Shown here: one piece after another, positions 16,702 to 24,560 of the stretch
Position numbering within the stretch: position 1 is the first letter of the stretch
How the letters are laid out: each line of letters begins with the position of its first letter
NCBI GenBank assembly: GCA_963741845.1
Contig: CAVUJV010000031.1
Coordinates: 65,599 to 129,598, forward strand
DNA length: 64,000 bases
Origin: Roseiarcus sp963741845
GTDB taxonomy: Bacteria > Pseudomonadota > Alphaproteobacteria > Rhizobiales > Beijerinckiaceae
Direction of reading: 5' to 3'
Position numbers and translations under genes: made by a program
Notes under the pieces: generated by a model
Databases searched by the model: none
Seen by the model: only the letters and a program-made list of their open reading frames with translations
What the model was told of the DNA's origin: nothing

Positions 16702-17985
16702 CTAACCGGAGAAGCCGGTGAGCAGGCGATTGCATTCGGTTGTGAAACTTTGGTTCGGCGAGCGGCCTTCCGGATCGCGCGAGAACTCCGGCCTCAGGCG
16801 ATTGAGGAAAAACATCTCGTGCGCGCGACCATGCTTGGCGACGATGGGGCCGCGCGGCTCGAGATCGAAGAGCGTTTTGACATGTCCCGCTACCGTTTCC
16901 GAGATATTGATCCTGCCCGGCGCGCCATTCGCCTCCATAAGTGCGGCCGTATTGACCGCGTCTCCCCAGATGTCGAACGTGAACTTGTTCTTGCCGACAA
17001 CACCGGACATTACCGGTCCGCTATGGATTCCAACGCGGAGATCGAGCGCCGGGAGCCGCATTTTCTCGCGCAGCGTCTTCATGCGGGCGACGGTCGCTTG
17101 CATTTCCAGCGCCGCGAGGCACGCGTCAATTGCGTGCTGGCGACTGGCCGTCGGCACGCCGGCGACAGCCATGTAAGCATCGCCGACCGTCTTGAGCTTT
17201 TCGAGTCCGCAGCGGACGACAATCTCGTCGAAGGCGGTGAAATACTGATCAAGCAGGCCGATCAGCGCGGCAGGCTCGGTTCGCTCCGCAAGAAGGGTGA
17301 AGCCTTTGAAGTCAGTGAACAGGATTGTTGCGGCGGTCGTGTATCTCGGCTGAACCTTGCCGGTCGTTTTGAGCTCGTGGGCAACCGAGGGCGGCAGAAT
17401 GTTGATCAGCAGCTCTTCGGTGCGGGCTTTTTCCGCCGCCGCCTCCGCTCGCGCTCGGTCCAGCTCCTTTATTGTCTGGTGATATTCGATCAGCCTGCGC
17501 CGCAACTCCAGCTGCGACAGGACTTGGCGCGACAGCCGGCGCATCGATTGGGTCTGCTCAAAATCGAGCTGCCGCGGCTCGAAGTCCATCACGCAGAGCG
17601 TTCCGAGTGCATAACCCTCGTCGGTAATCAGCGGCATGCTGCAATAGAATTGCAAGTGTGGATCGCCAGTGACGAAAGGGTTCTGACTGAACCGCGCATC
17701 CTCGCGCAGGTCCGGAACGTTGACCAGTTCCGCGCCGCAAATCGTCGTCGAGCAGAACGCGATCTCGCGCGGGCACTGGTTGAAGTCAGGCGGCAGGCCG
17801 TATTTCGCCTTGAACCACACCCGTTCGTCGTCGATGAAGCTGATGTACCCGACCGGGCAGCGACAAATCTGCGCCGCCAATTCCCCGATCTCGTCGTAGG
17901 CGACGTCCGGCTGAGTATCCAGGATCTCAAACGCGCGGAGAGCTTCGACTCGCCCCGGCTCGTTGGCAGGCACAGGGAATGACAA
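16702..17985 (-). CDS. GAF-domain class III adenylate/guanylate cyclase
   Basis: 427 residues. Residues about 10-165 are a GAF domain of the type that begins RVEALRAFEILDTQPDVAYD; about 175-215 is a short helical linker; about 225-400 is a class III cyclase catalytic domain. Metal aspartates are in ILFTDFKGFT and GDAYMAVAG. The purine-selecting residues are K (LKTVGD) and D (FDIWGDAVNTAAL), which favours ATP over GTP. The transition-state N is in DAVNTAAL; the expected Arg is replaced or shifted (AALMEANGAPGRINIS), with R in PGRI. A soluble second-messenger enzyme controlled by a small ligand or redox state of the GAF domain. It stands alone between the ABC operon and the alcohol dehydrogenase. 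Confidence 0.88.
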   Translation of the reverse strand: MSFPVPANEPGRVEALRAFEILDTQPDVAYDEIGELAAQICRCPVGYISFIDDERVWFKAKYGLPPDFNQCPREIAFCSTTICGAELVNVPDLREDARFSQNPFVTGDPHLQFYCSMPLITDEGYALGTLCVMDFEPRQLDFEQTQSMRRLSRQVLSQLELRRRLIEYHQTIKELDRARAEAAAEKARTEELLINILPPSVAHELKTTGKVQPRYTTAATILFTDFKGFTLLAERTEPAALIGLLDQYFTAFDEIVVRCGLEKLKTVGDAYMAVAGVPTASRQHAIDACLAALEMQATVARMKTLREKMRLPALDLRVGIHSGPVMSGVVGKNKFTFDIWGDAVNTAALMEANGAPGRINISETVAGHVKTLFDLEPRGPIVAKHGRAHEMFFLNRLRPEFSRDPEGRSPNQSFTTECNRLLTGFSG

Positions 17986-18188
17986 TAAGGCTCCCTTTAA
18001 TTTGCGGCCCCGCTAAAATCTGCGGGTTAAGCTTAACTCATACAGGGCGCCGAGGCGTTTGTGAACGCGGGATGGTGTTCAAGAGTGTTCGAGGGCTGCA
18101 GATGCGCGCGGCCTGAACCCGGAATTCGTCGCCGCCCCAAACCACCGGGGGGAACTCTGGCGTCCCGGCCCGACTCACCGCCGCCCGC

Positions 18189-19226
18189 TCAGGCGGCGAT
18201 GACCACTTTCAGCGCCTGCGTCACGGCGGCGCGCCCGAAGGTGTCGTAGGCTTCCAGAATCTGATCGAGCTTGAAGCGATGCGTGATCAGCAGCTTTGGG
18301 TCGATCCTCTTCGACTGCACAGTTTTCAGCAGCATCGGCGTCGTCACCGTATCGACGAGGCGGGTGGTGATCGCGATGTTACGGTCCCACAGCTTCTCGA
18401 GGTGCAGATCGACCTTCGTCCCATGCACGCCGACATTGGCGATGATCCCGCCCGGCGCCACGATGTCTTCGCAGGTGATGAAGGAGGCAGGCACGCCGAC
18501 GGCTTCGATCGCCGTGTCGACGCCGCGGCCCTTGGTCAGCTTCATCACCGCTTCGGCGGCCTTGTCGCCAACCGCCTGGACGGTCGCGGTTGCGCCGAAG
18601 CGCGTCGCCACTTTCAGCCTGTTCTCGTCCGGGTCGACCATGATGATTTCGGCAGGCGCGTAGAATTGCGCCGTCAGCAGCGCGGCGAGGCCGATCGGCC
18701 CGGCGCCGACGATGGCGACGACGCTGCCCGGCTGAACCTTGCCGTTGAGCACGCCGCATTCGAAGCCGGTCGGCAGGATGTCGCTCAGCATCACGAGCGC
18801 TTCTTCGTCGGCTCCTTCCGGGATGGGATAGAGGCTCGTGTCGGCGTGCGGCGTGCGCACATATTCGGCCTGGGTGCCGTCGATCTTGTTGCCGAGAATC
18901 CACCCGCCCGTCGTGCAGTGCGAATACATGCCTTTCCGGCAATATTCGCACTTGCCGCAGGATGAGATGCAGGAGATCAGCACGCGGTCGCCTGCTTTGA
19001 ACCCCGTGACGCCCGGCCCCACCTTGTGCACGACGCCGACGCCTTCATGGCCGAGCGTGCGGCCGGGTTCGCAGGTCGGAACGTCGCCCTTCAGGATGTG
19101 CAGATCGGTGCCGCAGATCGTCGTCTTCGTGATTTTGACGATCGCGTCCGTTGCATCCCGAATTTCCGGGATCGGCTTGTCTTCGAGCGCCTTCTTGCCG
19201 GGGCCGTGATAGACGAGCGCTTTCAT
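18189..19226 (-). CDS. Zinc-dependent alcohol dehydrogenase (MDR family)
   Basis: 345 residues from MKALVYHGPGKKALEDKPIP. Catalytic zinc ligands lie in CGTDLH and GHEGVG; the structural zinc loop is SSCGKCEYCRKGMYSHC. The Rossmann motif is GAGPIGLAALL, and the Asp in IIMVDPDENRL favours NAD over NADP. It is close to the bacterial secondary/short-chain alcohol dehydrogenases with zinc-ribbon insertion. A second in-frame ATG six codons upstream (19244) is possible. Substrate not predictable. It stands next to, but is separated by a terminator from, the aminotransferase gene. Confidence 0.88.
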   Translation of the reverse strand: MKALVYHGPGKKALEDKPIPEIRDATDAIVKITKTTICGTDLHILKGDVPTCEPGRTLGHEGVGVVHKVGPGVTGFKAGDRVLISCISSCGKCEYCRKGMYSHCTTGGWILGNKIDGTQAEYVRTPHADTSLYPIPEGADEEALVMLSDILPTGFECGVLNGKVQPGSVVAIVGAGPIGLAALLTAQFYAPAEIIMVDPDENRLKVATRFGATATVQAVGDKAAEAVMKLTKGRGVDTAIEAVGVPASFITCEDIVAPGGIIANVGVHGTKVDLHLEKLWDRNIAITTRLVDTVTTPMLLKTVQSKRIDPKLLITHRFKLDQILEAYDTFGRAAVTQALKVVIAA

Positions 19227-19442
19227 CAGGCTGTCCTTCCGCATTGATTTGCACCCGCGGCGACTGTTCGTCGGCAGAACACGCGCTGCGGCGCGTGGAA
19301 CTCTGTGAAGGGAAGATAAGCCCCGAACTTACGGCGCGGCAATGACAAAACGCGGCGCTGCGGCGTTCAGCCGCGCCGGCCAATACGGGGATCCAGCCGG
19401 CGGGCGAGCATCATCCCGCCGCTCGCCGGGGCGAAAAACCGG

Positions 19443-19469
19443 AAGGGCGGCGCGACGGCCGCCGCCCTT
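19443..19469 (-). terminator. Rho-independent terminator of the aminotransferase gene
   Basis: Stem AAGGGCGGCG / CGCCGCCCTT with a seven-base loop, about 30 bp past the aminotransferase stop. On the minus strand it is followed by CCGGTTTTT; on the plus strand by CTTTGTTT. Confidence 0.7.
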
Positions 19470-19497
19470 CTTTGTTTATGGCCGGCGCCTTTGCGCC

Positions 19498-20850
19498 TTA
19501 GGCCACCGCTTTGATCGTCGCGGCGGTCTTCTCCATGATCTCGTCGATCTGGTTCTCGCTGATGATGAGCGGCGGGGTCAGTTCGATCGTGTCGCCCGCA
19601 AGGCGAAGCATGATGCCTTCCTCGTGGAACGAATGCTCGATCGCCTTCCATCCGCGCAGGCCCGGGCTGCCGGCGATCGGCGCAAGATCAATCGCGCCGG
19701 TGAGGCCGACGCAACGGATATCGAGCACGTTCGGCAGGCCCTTGAGCGTCATGATCGCGTCGGACCATTTGGGTTCGAGGGCCTTCGCCCGCTCGAACAG
19801 CCGCTCGTCGCGATAGACGTCGAGCGAAGCGAGCGCCGCCGCGCAGGCGAGCGGATGGCCGGAATAGGTATAGCCGTGGAAGAGTTCGATCGCGTGCTCC
19901 GGGCCGTTCATGAAGGCGTCGTAGATGGGCTTGCGCACGATCACGCCGCCCATCGGCACCGTGCCTGAGGTGACCCCCTTCGCGAAGGTGATCATGTCCG
20001 GCACGACGCCGTAGCGCTCGGCTGCGAAGGCGAAGCCGAGCCGGCCGAAGCCGGTGATGACCTCGTCGAAGATGAGCAGAATGCCGTATTTGTCGCAGAT
20101 CTCGCGCAGGCGCTTGAGATAGCCCTTCGGCGCCGGCAGGACGCCGGTCGAGCCCGCCATCGGCTCGACGATCACGGCCGCGATGGTCGAAGCGTCATGC
20201 AGGCCGACGATTCCTTCGAGCGCGTCGGCGAGATGGCCCCCCCATTCCGGCTCGCCCTTGGTGAAGGCCTGCTGCTCGCGATTGTAGGTCGCGGGCAGAT
20301 GATCGGCGCCGGCGAGCAGGGTCCCGAAAAACTTGCGGTTGTTGACGATGCCGCCAACCGTGATGCCGCCAAAGCCGACGCCGTGATAGCCGCGCTCGCG
20401 GCCGATCAGGCGGACGCGCGAACCGTGTCCCCGCACGTTGTGGTAGGCGATGGCGATCTTCAGCGCCGTGTCGCCCGCTTCCGAGCCCGAATTGCAGAAG
20501 AACACATGATCGAGGTCGGCGGGCGCAAGCTCCGCCAGCCGTGAGGACAGCTGGAACGCCTTCGGATGGGCGAACTGGAAGGTCGGCGCGAAGTCGAGCT
20601 CGGCCGCCTGCTGCTGGATCGCCGAGACGATGGGGCCGCGGTTATGGCCGGCGTTGCAGCACCAGAGCGCTGCGGTCGCGTCGAGGATCTCGCGGCCTTC
20701 GGGCGTGAAATAATGCATGTCCTTCGAGCGCGAGATCAGGCGCGGCCGCTTCTTGAACGCCCGGTTCGGGGTGAACGGCAGCCAGAATGCGGCGAGATCG
20801 TTGGGAACGTCCGCGCGCGCGACGGGGGCGGGACTGACAGCGGTGGTCAT
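19498..20850 (-). CDS. Omega-amino acid:pyruvate (beta-alanine type) aminotransferase, PLP class III
   Basis: 450 residues covering the full class III aminotransferase fold. Features: AAFWLPFTPNRAFKKRPRLI at the N-terminus (typical of beta-alanine:pyruvate transaminases), PLP-phosphate loop CNSGSEAGDTALK, IFDEVITGFGR with the PLP-ring Asp, and the Schiff-base Lys in MITFAKGVTSGTVPMG. It transfers the amino group of an omega-amino acid such as beta-alanine to pyruvate. That would connect to pyrimidine, polyamine or propanoate breakdown, in keeping with the nitrogen-scavenging genes nearby. Exact substrate is inferred from family resemblance. Confidence 0.85.
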   Translation of the reverse strand: MTTAVSPAPVARADVPNDLAAFWLPFTPNRAFKKRPRLISRSKDMHYFTPEGREILDATAALWCCNAGHNRGPIVSAIQQQAAELDFAPTFQFAHPKAFQLSSRLAELAPADLDHVFFCNSGSEAGDTALKIAIAYHNVRGHGSRVRLIGRERGYHGVGFGGITVGGIVNNRKFFGTLLAGADHLPATYNREQQAFTKGEPEWGGHLADALEGIVGLHDASTIAAVIVEPMAGSTGVLPAPKGYLKRLREICDKYGILLIFDEVITGFGRLGFAFAAERYGVVPDMITFAKGVTSGTVPMGGVIVRKPIYDAFMNGPEHAIELFHGYTYSGHPLACAAALASLDVYRDERLFERAKALEPKWSDAIMTLKGLPNVLDIRCVGLTGAIDLAPIAGSPGLRGWKAIEHSFHEEGIMLRLAGDTIELTPPLIISENQIDEIMEKTAATIKAVA

Positions 20851-21474
20851 ACAGGCTCCTTCGGCCTTCGGCTTGGCGGTCTTGTCAGGACCAGACGATG
20901 CCAGCGGCGCCGTTTCTTGTCCAGTTGGTCAGGAGAGCTCCTCGCGCCAGTGGGCCGAACGGCAGCGAGGGCAGGGCGGCAGATCAAGAGCGACGCCGGC
21001 GGCGGACGGCGGTCCGGCGCGAAAATGCATCCGAACGGTTGCTGATCGGGTGCGACAAAATGCTCTTGATGAGTTGTTGCGCGAAGCAGTGTCTTCGACC
21101 GCAACCCTGGATTGCTGCAAGTAACAGCCGGTCTGTACCGTAACGTTCTAATTGTTTAGAAATTTTGGTTGCGATCCCAGAAATGGCATGAATTTGAGCC
21201 AAATCTGCCGCCGCGCACCGCGAGTTCTGGGTGCGTCTTCGGCAATACGAATGTGATTTGACAATCGACAGGTTGCTGTCTACGCATCCCTCAGCCGTTA
21301 CAGTCCAGACGCAAGGCTTTCAAAGGTTGCGTAAGGGATCTCGCCGCGATGGGATGGCTGCGGTTGCAGGGCCGGTCGGCGAGAGGGAACGGCGATTTTT
21401 GAGGATGCGAGAGCAGGCCGATGAGGCTTGGCCGTTGGGAGACGGCTCGCGGTTTTATTTTGGGGAGAATTGTT
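20851..21474. other. Gene-free region between aminotransferase and PEP-CTERM gene
   Basis: 624 bp separating divergent genes. No coding pattern on either strand. It must hold promoters for both neighbours, but I see no exact sigma-54 site and no convincing palindrome. The 21130-21300 part is AT-richer than its surroundings. Confidence 0.4.
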
Positions 21475-22050
21475 ATGAGCAAGTGGAAATCGGGTTTCGT
21501 AGGGGTAGCGCTCGCAACGGCATTGGTCGCGGCCGGATCGGCGAGCGCGGCGATTGTCAGCGTAGGGCCGGCGTCGTCGATCAATGCTTCGTCGCTGAAT
21601 CTGGGCACGGTCTCGTTTACACCGACGCCGGCGACGCAGATTTACCTGGTGAACAATTCCGGACCCAACGATTACAGCGCGTTGTTCAGCCCACAAAGCC
21701 CGGCAAACGTTCAAGCCGGGGTGGAGAGTCTCTTCGGTCTGACCCCGGGCAGCCTGACGCTGGTCGCCGATGTCGTAAATATTACGCCCAACCCGGCAAC
21801 CGACGTGAGCGGCGGCCTGTCGTTCAACTATGCGGCGCTTCACAACGCGCAGGGTGAGATCGTCTTCTATTACGCGACGCCGATTTCGGAGTTCGACATC
21901 AGCCACTCGAGAGGCAGTTCCATCAGCAACATCCGGTTCTTCGCCACCGCGGTTCCGGAGCCCTCGACCTGGGGCATGATGGCGCTTGGCTTCGCGGCCC
22001 TCGCCTTCGCGGGGTATCGGTCGCGGAAGGGCAGCATCAGCATCGCATAA
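21475..22050 (+). CDS. PEP-CTERM sorting-domain secreted protein
   Basis: 191 residues starting at ATG 21475 behind GGGGAGA. Signal peptide MSKWKSGFVGVALATALVAA ending ASA (about residue 25). A Ser/Thr/Asn-rich extracellular body. C-terminal sorting signal VPEPSTWGMMALGFAALAFA then GYRSRK: the PEP motif, a hydrophobic helix and a basic tail. Such proteins are cleaved and anchored or released by an exosortase (EpsH/XrtA type). The exosortase itself is not in the window, but EpsD- and EpsF-like genes are at 4-6.7 kb. The body has no domain I recognise. A paralogous-type gene follows at 22456. Confidence 0.85.
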   Translation: MSKWKSGFVGVALATALVAAGSASAAIVSVGPASSINASSLNLGTVSFTPTPATQIYLVNNSGPNDYSALFSPQSPANVQAGVESLFGLTPGSLTLVADVVNITPNPATDVSGGLSFNYAALHNAQGEIVFYYATPISEFDISHSRGSSISNIRFFATAVPEPSTWGMMALGFAALAFAGYRSRKGSISIA

Positions 22051-22070
22051 GACAACGCTCTTTCACCCTT

Positions 22071-22102
22071 GCAGGGCCGCCGCTTCGGCGGCCCTGCTTT
22101 TT
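22071..22102 (+). terminator. Rho-independent terminator after first PEP-CTERM gene
   Basis: GCAGGGCCGCC, loop GCTTC, GGCGGCCCTGC, then TTTTT; starts 21 bp after the stop codon. Nearly the same design follows the other two PEP-CTERM genes. Confidence 0.9.
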
Positions 22103-22455
22103 GGCGGCCCCTGGGTTCCAGCCGGCCAAGCCTCGGGTCATGCGTCTGGCGCGACAGCGCGATGCGCGCGTCCATAGCCCAATGCCGGAAAAATCTGTGT
22201 CAAAGAGTCGCGCACGCTCCCGGCGGCGCGCCGCTTGTGCTCGGCGAGATCGTTGCCATATGCACCATTGTTCGGCCTGTAGAATCTACGGGAGACGAAC
22301 AAACGGGCCTCGTCGCCTGACGGCAATCGCGCCGTGGGAGTCCGCCGCCGGGGAGACGGCGTTGCGGGTTCTTGAAGAAGGCGACGGGGTGTGGGGAGCG
22401 GTCGGCGACGCCGGAAGGCGTCGGCGCGATCGCGTTTTTTGAAGGCGATCAAAAT
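22103..22455. other. Gene-free leader of second PEP-CTERM gene
   Basis: 353 bp with no credible coding region. The ribosome-binding site of the next gene is weak (GAAGG at 22441-22445). No clear promoter or operator could be picked out. Confidence 0.35.
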
Positions 22456-23256
22456 ATGAAATCGTTGAAGCCGGTGCTCACGCGCGCCGCGGTTGCGTGC
22501 GCGCTTACGGTTGCTGGTGGGTTGGAGCTTGCGAGTCCCAGCTTCGCCTCGACCGTTGATCTTACTTACAACCTCAACCTGAACGGAATGTCGTCTGGCG
22601 AGGGGCGGTCGTCTCCGAGTTGTCCGGATGGCGTGTGCGGCACCGTGACGGTGACGGGCGATACGACGAGCAGTCTCACGTTCATGGTCGATCTTGCGCA
22701 GGGCGTGTCCTTTCTCGGACAGCACAGCAAGACCTATGGCTCCGGGCCTGTCCTTTATTTCGATCTGACCGGCCCGAACCGAATCTACTTCAGCGCGATC
22801 GGGGACAGCGGAACGATCGGCAGCAAGAGCTATTCTTACAATTCGCCGATCAAGGGCTCTTTCGATCCCAGTTCGGGCAATTTCCCCGGGCTCTATAACT
22901 ATGAAGTAACCTGCACCAACAACACCTCGGGGAAGATCTGCAACGGACCGCTGACCTTCACCGCCAGCGGAGCGGATGCGACGCATCCCTTCGTGATCGG
23001 CGAGCCTGACGGGCATGGGCTGTTTGCGGGCGATCCGGTTGCGTTCGTCGCGGATCTCTCGATATCCGGACGTTGCGGCGATTTCAGCTGCGTGGCTGGA
23101 ACCGGACTGGTCGGCTCAACCCTTGTTGAGCCAAGGGCGCCTGTGGATGTCGCAGCCGTGCCGGAGGCCTCCACCTGGATCATGATGATGGTGGGCTTTG
23201 CCGGTCTCGGCTTCGCTGGTTACAGGACGCGTAAAGTCAAGCGCTTCATCGTCTGA
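22456..23256 (+). CDS. PEP-CTERM sorting-domain secreted protein
   Basis: 266 residues. Signal peptide MKSLKPVLTRAAVACALTVA with cleavage near FAS. An extracellular body rich in Gly/Ser/Thr/Asn with four cysteines in pairs (SCPDGVCGT; EVTCTNNTSGKICNG) that could form disulfides. Sorting signal VPEASTWIMMMVGFAGLGFA followed by GYRTRK, a variant with PEAST in place of PEPST. I chose ATG 22456 because the signal peptide starts there; the upstream in-frame codons look non-coding. Same strand and same terminator design as the gene before it, so the two probably belong to one regulated family. Confidence 0.82.
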   Translation: MKSLKPVLTRAAVACALTVAGGLELASPSFASTVDLTYNLNLNGMSSGEGRSSPSCPDGVCGTVTVTGDTTSSLTFMVDLAQGVSFLGQHSKTYGSGPVLYFDLTGPNRIYFSAIGDSGTIGSKSYSYNSPIKGSFDPSSGNFPGLYNYEVTCTNNTSGKICNGPLTFTASGADATHPFVIGEPDGHGLFAGDPVAFVADLSISGRCGDFSCVAGTGLVGSTLVEPRAPVDVAAVPEASTWIMMMVGFAGLGFAGYRTRKVKRFIV

Positions 23257-23278
23257 CGCAAACGGACGTTTGCGTCCT

Positions 23279-23310
23279 GAAGGGCCGCCATTTTGGCGGC
23301 CCTTCTTTTT
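23279..23310 (+). terminator. Rho-independent terminator after second PEP-CTERM gene
   Basis: GAAGGGCCGCC, loop ATTTT, GGCGGCCCTTC, then TTTTT; 22 bp past the stop codon. Confidence 0.9.
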
Positions 23311-23452
23311 GGCGAGCGCTCCAACGGCCCCTCAGACCTTTCCGGCAGCCTCGCTTGTTTGAAGGGGGCGGCCCCGTGGCGCAAAAGGCGGCGCAGGGGC
23401 AGCAGCGTCAATGCTCGTCGCGATGACCTCTCTGCGCGCGCCGGCGACAGGA

Positions 23453-24181
23453 TCAGGCGACGGCTTCCAGTTCCTGTGCCGACGGCTCCAGGTCGATCGG
23501 CGCTGCGTCACGATCAGCGGCGGCTAGCCGCGCGAGCGCATCCGGCCGGAGGATCTGGACGTGCCGCTTGTGGGAAAGGCTGATCAGGCCGAGATCCCTG
23601 AAATGCGTGAACGTGCGGCTCACGGTTTCGATTGTCAGTCCGAGGTAGTCGGCAATGTCCTGGCGTTGCATCGCCAGATCGACCGCGCAGGCGCTCGGGC
23701 CGGCCGAATGGGCGGCAAGCTTGGTCAAAAACCAGGCGAGCCGCTCTTCCGCCGAACTGCGCCCGATCATCATCATATGGTCGATGGCGAGGGTCAGCGC
23801 CCGTGTCGCTCCGTTAAACAAAGCCGAACTGATCTCAGGGTGGTTGTTCATCAAAAGCCGGCAAGAGGGACGCGGCAAAATCGCCATCGCCGCGCGCCCC
23901 AGAGCCTCTATCGTCAGCTTGTGGGTTCCGTCAGGTTCGAGGCCGCAGAGGTCGCCCGCCGCGTAAAAAGCGAACACATGGCGACGTCCGTCCGGCGTGA
24001 ATTTCACTGCGCGGAAAAAACCGCGCATGACGAGAAAAAAACTATCCGTCGGATCGTCTTGTCCTACGACTTCCTGGCAAGACACATAGGATACGACTGT
24101 ATTTTCGAAATGAGGAATGCGCGCAGAAAATAATTCCGAAATTGCGGAGGCGTTCCCATTATTATATTTTAACGCCAACAT
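23453..24181 (-). CDS. Crp/Fnr-family transcriptional regulator (FixK/FNR-like, no Fe-S cysteine cluster)
   Basis: 242 residues from MLALKYNNGNASAISELFSA. Residues about 20-130 are a cyclic-nucleotide-binding-type beta-roll (FFLVMRGFFRAVKFTPDGRR, FYAAGDLCGLEPDG); about 130-160 the dimerisation helix; about 165-225 a winged helix-turn-helix. The recognition helix reads ADYLGLTIETVSRTFTHFRD, with the E-xx-SR pattern that reads TTGAT half-sites in FNR/FixK proteins. The N-terminal cysteine cluster of true FNR is missing (only one Cys near residue 34), so it is probably FixK-like and controlled by other signals. The target is unknown. Confidence 0.85.
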   Translation of the reverse strand: MLALKYNNGNASAISELFSARIPHFENTVVSYVSCQEVVGQDDPTDSFFLVMRGFFRAVKFTPDGRRHVFAFYAAGDLCGLEPDGTHKLTIEALGRAAMAILPRPSCRLLMNNHPEISSALFNGATRALTLAIDHMMMIGRSSAEERLAWFLTKLAAHSAGPSACAVDLAMQRQDIADYLGLTIETVSRTFTHFRDLGLISLSHKRHVQILRPDALARLAAADRDAAPIDLEPSAQELEAVA

Positions 24182-24560
24182 TTGGCGACTCCACCTTCGA
24201 GCCGTACAGGTCACCCGTCTTTCAAAATATTCAGCATTGGCGCCATCAGATTTTACCGCCGACGGTTCGCCTAAGCTGGCTACTTATACACTATGTGATC
24301 TAAGAAACAATAGGACAGCTTGACGCAGCGACTCGTTACATTTGCCACAACTTGAAGGTTGTGCCATCTCGCCTGGGCGATGACTTGGCGCTGCAATAAG
24401 AAAGACGATCGCGCCGCGGACTCCCGAAATGGCGCAACGTGTATAACCTGTTAACTTAAGTTCGGTTGCTTGGGCGCGGTCGATGTCTCTGGATCGCCTG
24501 TCGCAGGAAACACTTGATCGCACTGAGGTAAGAGCGGGCTCCGCCTGTCTGGACCGTGTC
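24182..24560. other. Gene-free stretch upstream of the Crp/Fnr gene
   Basis: 379 bp, AT-richer than its surroundings, between the end of the hydantoinase gene and the start of the regulator (both minus strand). It must contain the regulator promoter. I could not identify an FNR box or a terminator with certainty. Confidence 0.35.

Noticed and set aside
21190..21210. TGGCAT...TTTGA as a sigma-54 site before the PEP-CTERM gene
   Set aside because: The -12 element does not match and spacing between GG and GC is wrong.
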